Source: Spirochaetota bacterium (GTDB taxonomy: Bacteria; Spirochaetota; UBA4802; JAFGJZ01). From it: a stretch of DNA of 62,889 nucleotides. Below are positions 62,143-62,889 of this stretch, piece after piece. The stretch spans positions 1-62,889 of the forward strand of contig JAQIBV010000057.1 of NCBI GenBank assembly GCA_027858855.1, read 5' to 3'. A program made the translations under genes and the position numbers. Positions within the stretch are counted from its first letter, which is position 1. Every line of letters starts with the position of its first letter. The notes under the pieces were generated by a model, which was not told where the DNA came from, did no database searches, and saw only the letters and a list, made by a program, of their open reading frames with translations.

Positions 62143-62659
62143 ATAGACTTTGTCGTTCCCATAAAATTGGTTTGCTGAGGTTAGTCGTATCCACTTATAG
62201 TTAGTATATGTAATTATTAAAGATCACCTATATAGATAAGTTTGTAAAGTAATTTATGCCATTGCCTGAAAAATAATTATGTCGTATAATTTCATAGTAT
62301 AACGAGAGTTTGTCGTGTTTTTTGTTCAATAAATACTTCTCATACCCGCCGAAGGCTGACTTCTACCCACATTTATTATCTTGCAAATGTCGAGCCTTAA
62401 GCCCCCTTTGGGGGTTGGGGGCATATAGATTAAGATTTGTGGGTAGAAGTCAGCCCCGCCAGAGGCGGGGGATGAGAAGTATTTAAGCAAATTGTTGATT
62501 ATCTGAAAGATTTTCATGGTAGTGAATTGCGGCAGTATTCGAACTTTTCAATAAAAATATTAAACCATCTGCTTTGCTGGTATGACTTGTGATTAGTTTC
62601 GGTGATGGTTACAATCATTCTATGTTTGGATTATTAAAGATGATAAACTGGAGGTACAA
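62143..62659. other. Gene-free region with a 154-bp composite palindrome
   Basis: 517 bp between divergent genes. The central part is the nested palindrome at 62331-62484. Both flanks are AT-rich with no ORF of merit; the reverse-strand frame running through the palindrome is an artefact. Confidence 0.6.
62331..62484. repeat. Composite nested palindrome, REP/MITE-like
   Basis: Outer arms AAATACTTCTCAT (62331-62343) and ATGAGAAGTATTT (62472-62484) are perfect complements, as are the inner arms GGCTGACTTCTACCCACA (62354-62371) and its complement at 62438-62455. The right side carries CCGCC-AGA-GGCGGGG and the centre carries GCCCCCTTTGGGGGTTGGGG. It encodes nothing evident and resembles a mobile or folded repeat. 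Confidence 0.88.
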
Positions 62660-62889
62660 ATGGCGTTTATAGACTGGAGTGAAGATTATAGTGTAGGGGT
62701 TGAGATCTTTGACAAGGAACATCAATCCCTTGTTGCATTGATAAACGAGTTGCATCAGGGGCTCAAGGCCGGTTTTGGAATAAAAGAGATGACCTATATA
62801 CTTGATCGTTTGGTTGAATATACCTCAAAGCACTTCTATCATGAAGAAAAAGCGATGCATACCTATTCGTATCCGGATCTTGAGGACCA
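62660..62889 (+). CDS. Bacteriohemerythrin, 5' part (cut by window end)
   Basis: The first 76 codons of a hemerythrin-like oxygen-binding protein. It starts WSEDYSVGVEIFDKEHQSL, with the HQ ligand segment of helix A, and continues with HFYHEEKAMH carrying further iron ligands. The end (helix D ligands) lies outside the window. GGAGGT precedes the ATG. Fits an oxygen-sensing or detoxifying role in an anaerobe. Confidence 0.9.
   Translation, partial: MAFIDWSEDYSVGVEIFDKEHQSLVALINELHQGLKAGFGIKEMTYILDRLVEYTSKHFYHEEKAMHTYSYPDLED

Noticed and set aside
62326-62517. Reverse-strand ORF over the composite palindrome
   Set aside because: Explained by the palindrome; low-complexity product and no ribosome-binding site.

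Overview
The window looks like chromosome from a fermentative, probably strictly anaerobic, two-membrane bacterium. The signs are a trimeric NAD-linked [FeFe] hydrogenase, rubrerythrin, a C-terminal bacteriohemerythrin fragment, several lipoproteins with clear lipoboxes, a lipoprotein cellulase and an RND permease. The order rpsB-tsf-pyrH-frr-uppS-cdsA-dxr-rseP is shared by many phyla and, from memory, resembles Treponema. Together with spirochaete-like hypothetical genes near the right end this makes Spirochaetota my first guess, with Fibrobacterota/Chitinivibrionia-type lineages as the alternative. There is no rRNA, tRNA, CRISPR array or intact transposase, so placement is an inference from gene content.

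Layout, 1-17 kb: the end of an unknown gene, a GH3 beta-glucosidase, an 89-bp tandem hairpin repeat, an aldo/keto reductase and malic enzyme. Next come a three-gene signalling operon (GHKL ATPase, STAS-like protein, helical 408-residue protein) and a small DUF4321 membrane protein. The core translation/isoprenoid/envelope run rpsB to rseP follows, and an orphan galactitol-type PTS IIC gene overlaps the rseP 3' end tail-to-tail.

Layout, 17-37 kb: a more accessory region. It holds a lipoprotein, a SprA-related putative metalloprotease, an HMGL-like aldolase, rubrerythrin, a TetR/RND pair with a good candidate operator, two paralogous lipoproteins and a lipoprotein GH9 cellulase. Then come a TetR/flavodoxin/flavodoxin operon, an amidohydrolase, a VOC protein, a ribbon-helix-helix-like protein surrounded by copies of the motif GTGGATTGTTAGCCAC, and ddh.

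Layout, 37-63 kb: hydA, a hydB fused to an NfnB/GltD-like flavoprotein, and hydC, followed by a Pol-beta-type nucleotidyltransferase and groES-groEL under a CIRCE-like operator. Next are a nuclease-fold membrane protein, a GNAT enzyme, a 57-bp tandem repeat plus a REP-like hairpin, a long-chain acyl-CoA synthetase and an unknown DNA-binding-like protein. An unknown 602-residue protein is coupled to a ComEC-like channel, and oligoendopeptidase F follows. The end holds an unknown exported protein with two small downstream ORFs, facing an unusual LysM membrane protein and its partner, then a composite palindrome and a truncated hemerythrin gene.

How it fits together: beta-glucosidase and GH9 cellulase feed sugars to fermentation, malic enzyme and the hydrogenase handle carbon and redox balance, and rubrerythrin/hemerythrin deal with oxygen. 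The least explained parts are the repeated 16-mer around the RHH-like gene, the helical protein attached to the GHKL/STAS pair, the comEC partner gene, and the 57-62 kb envelope cluster.
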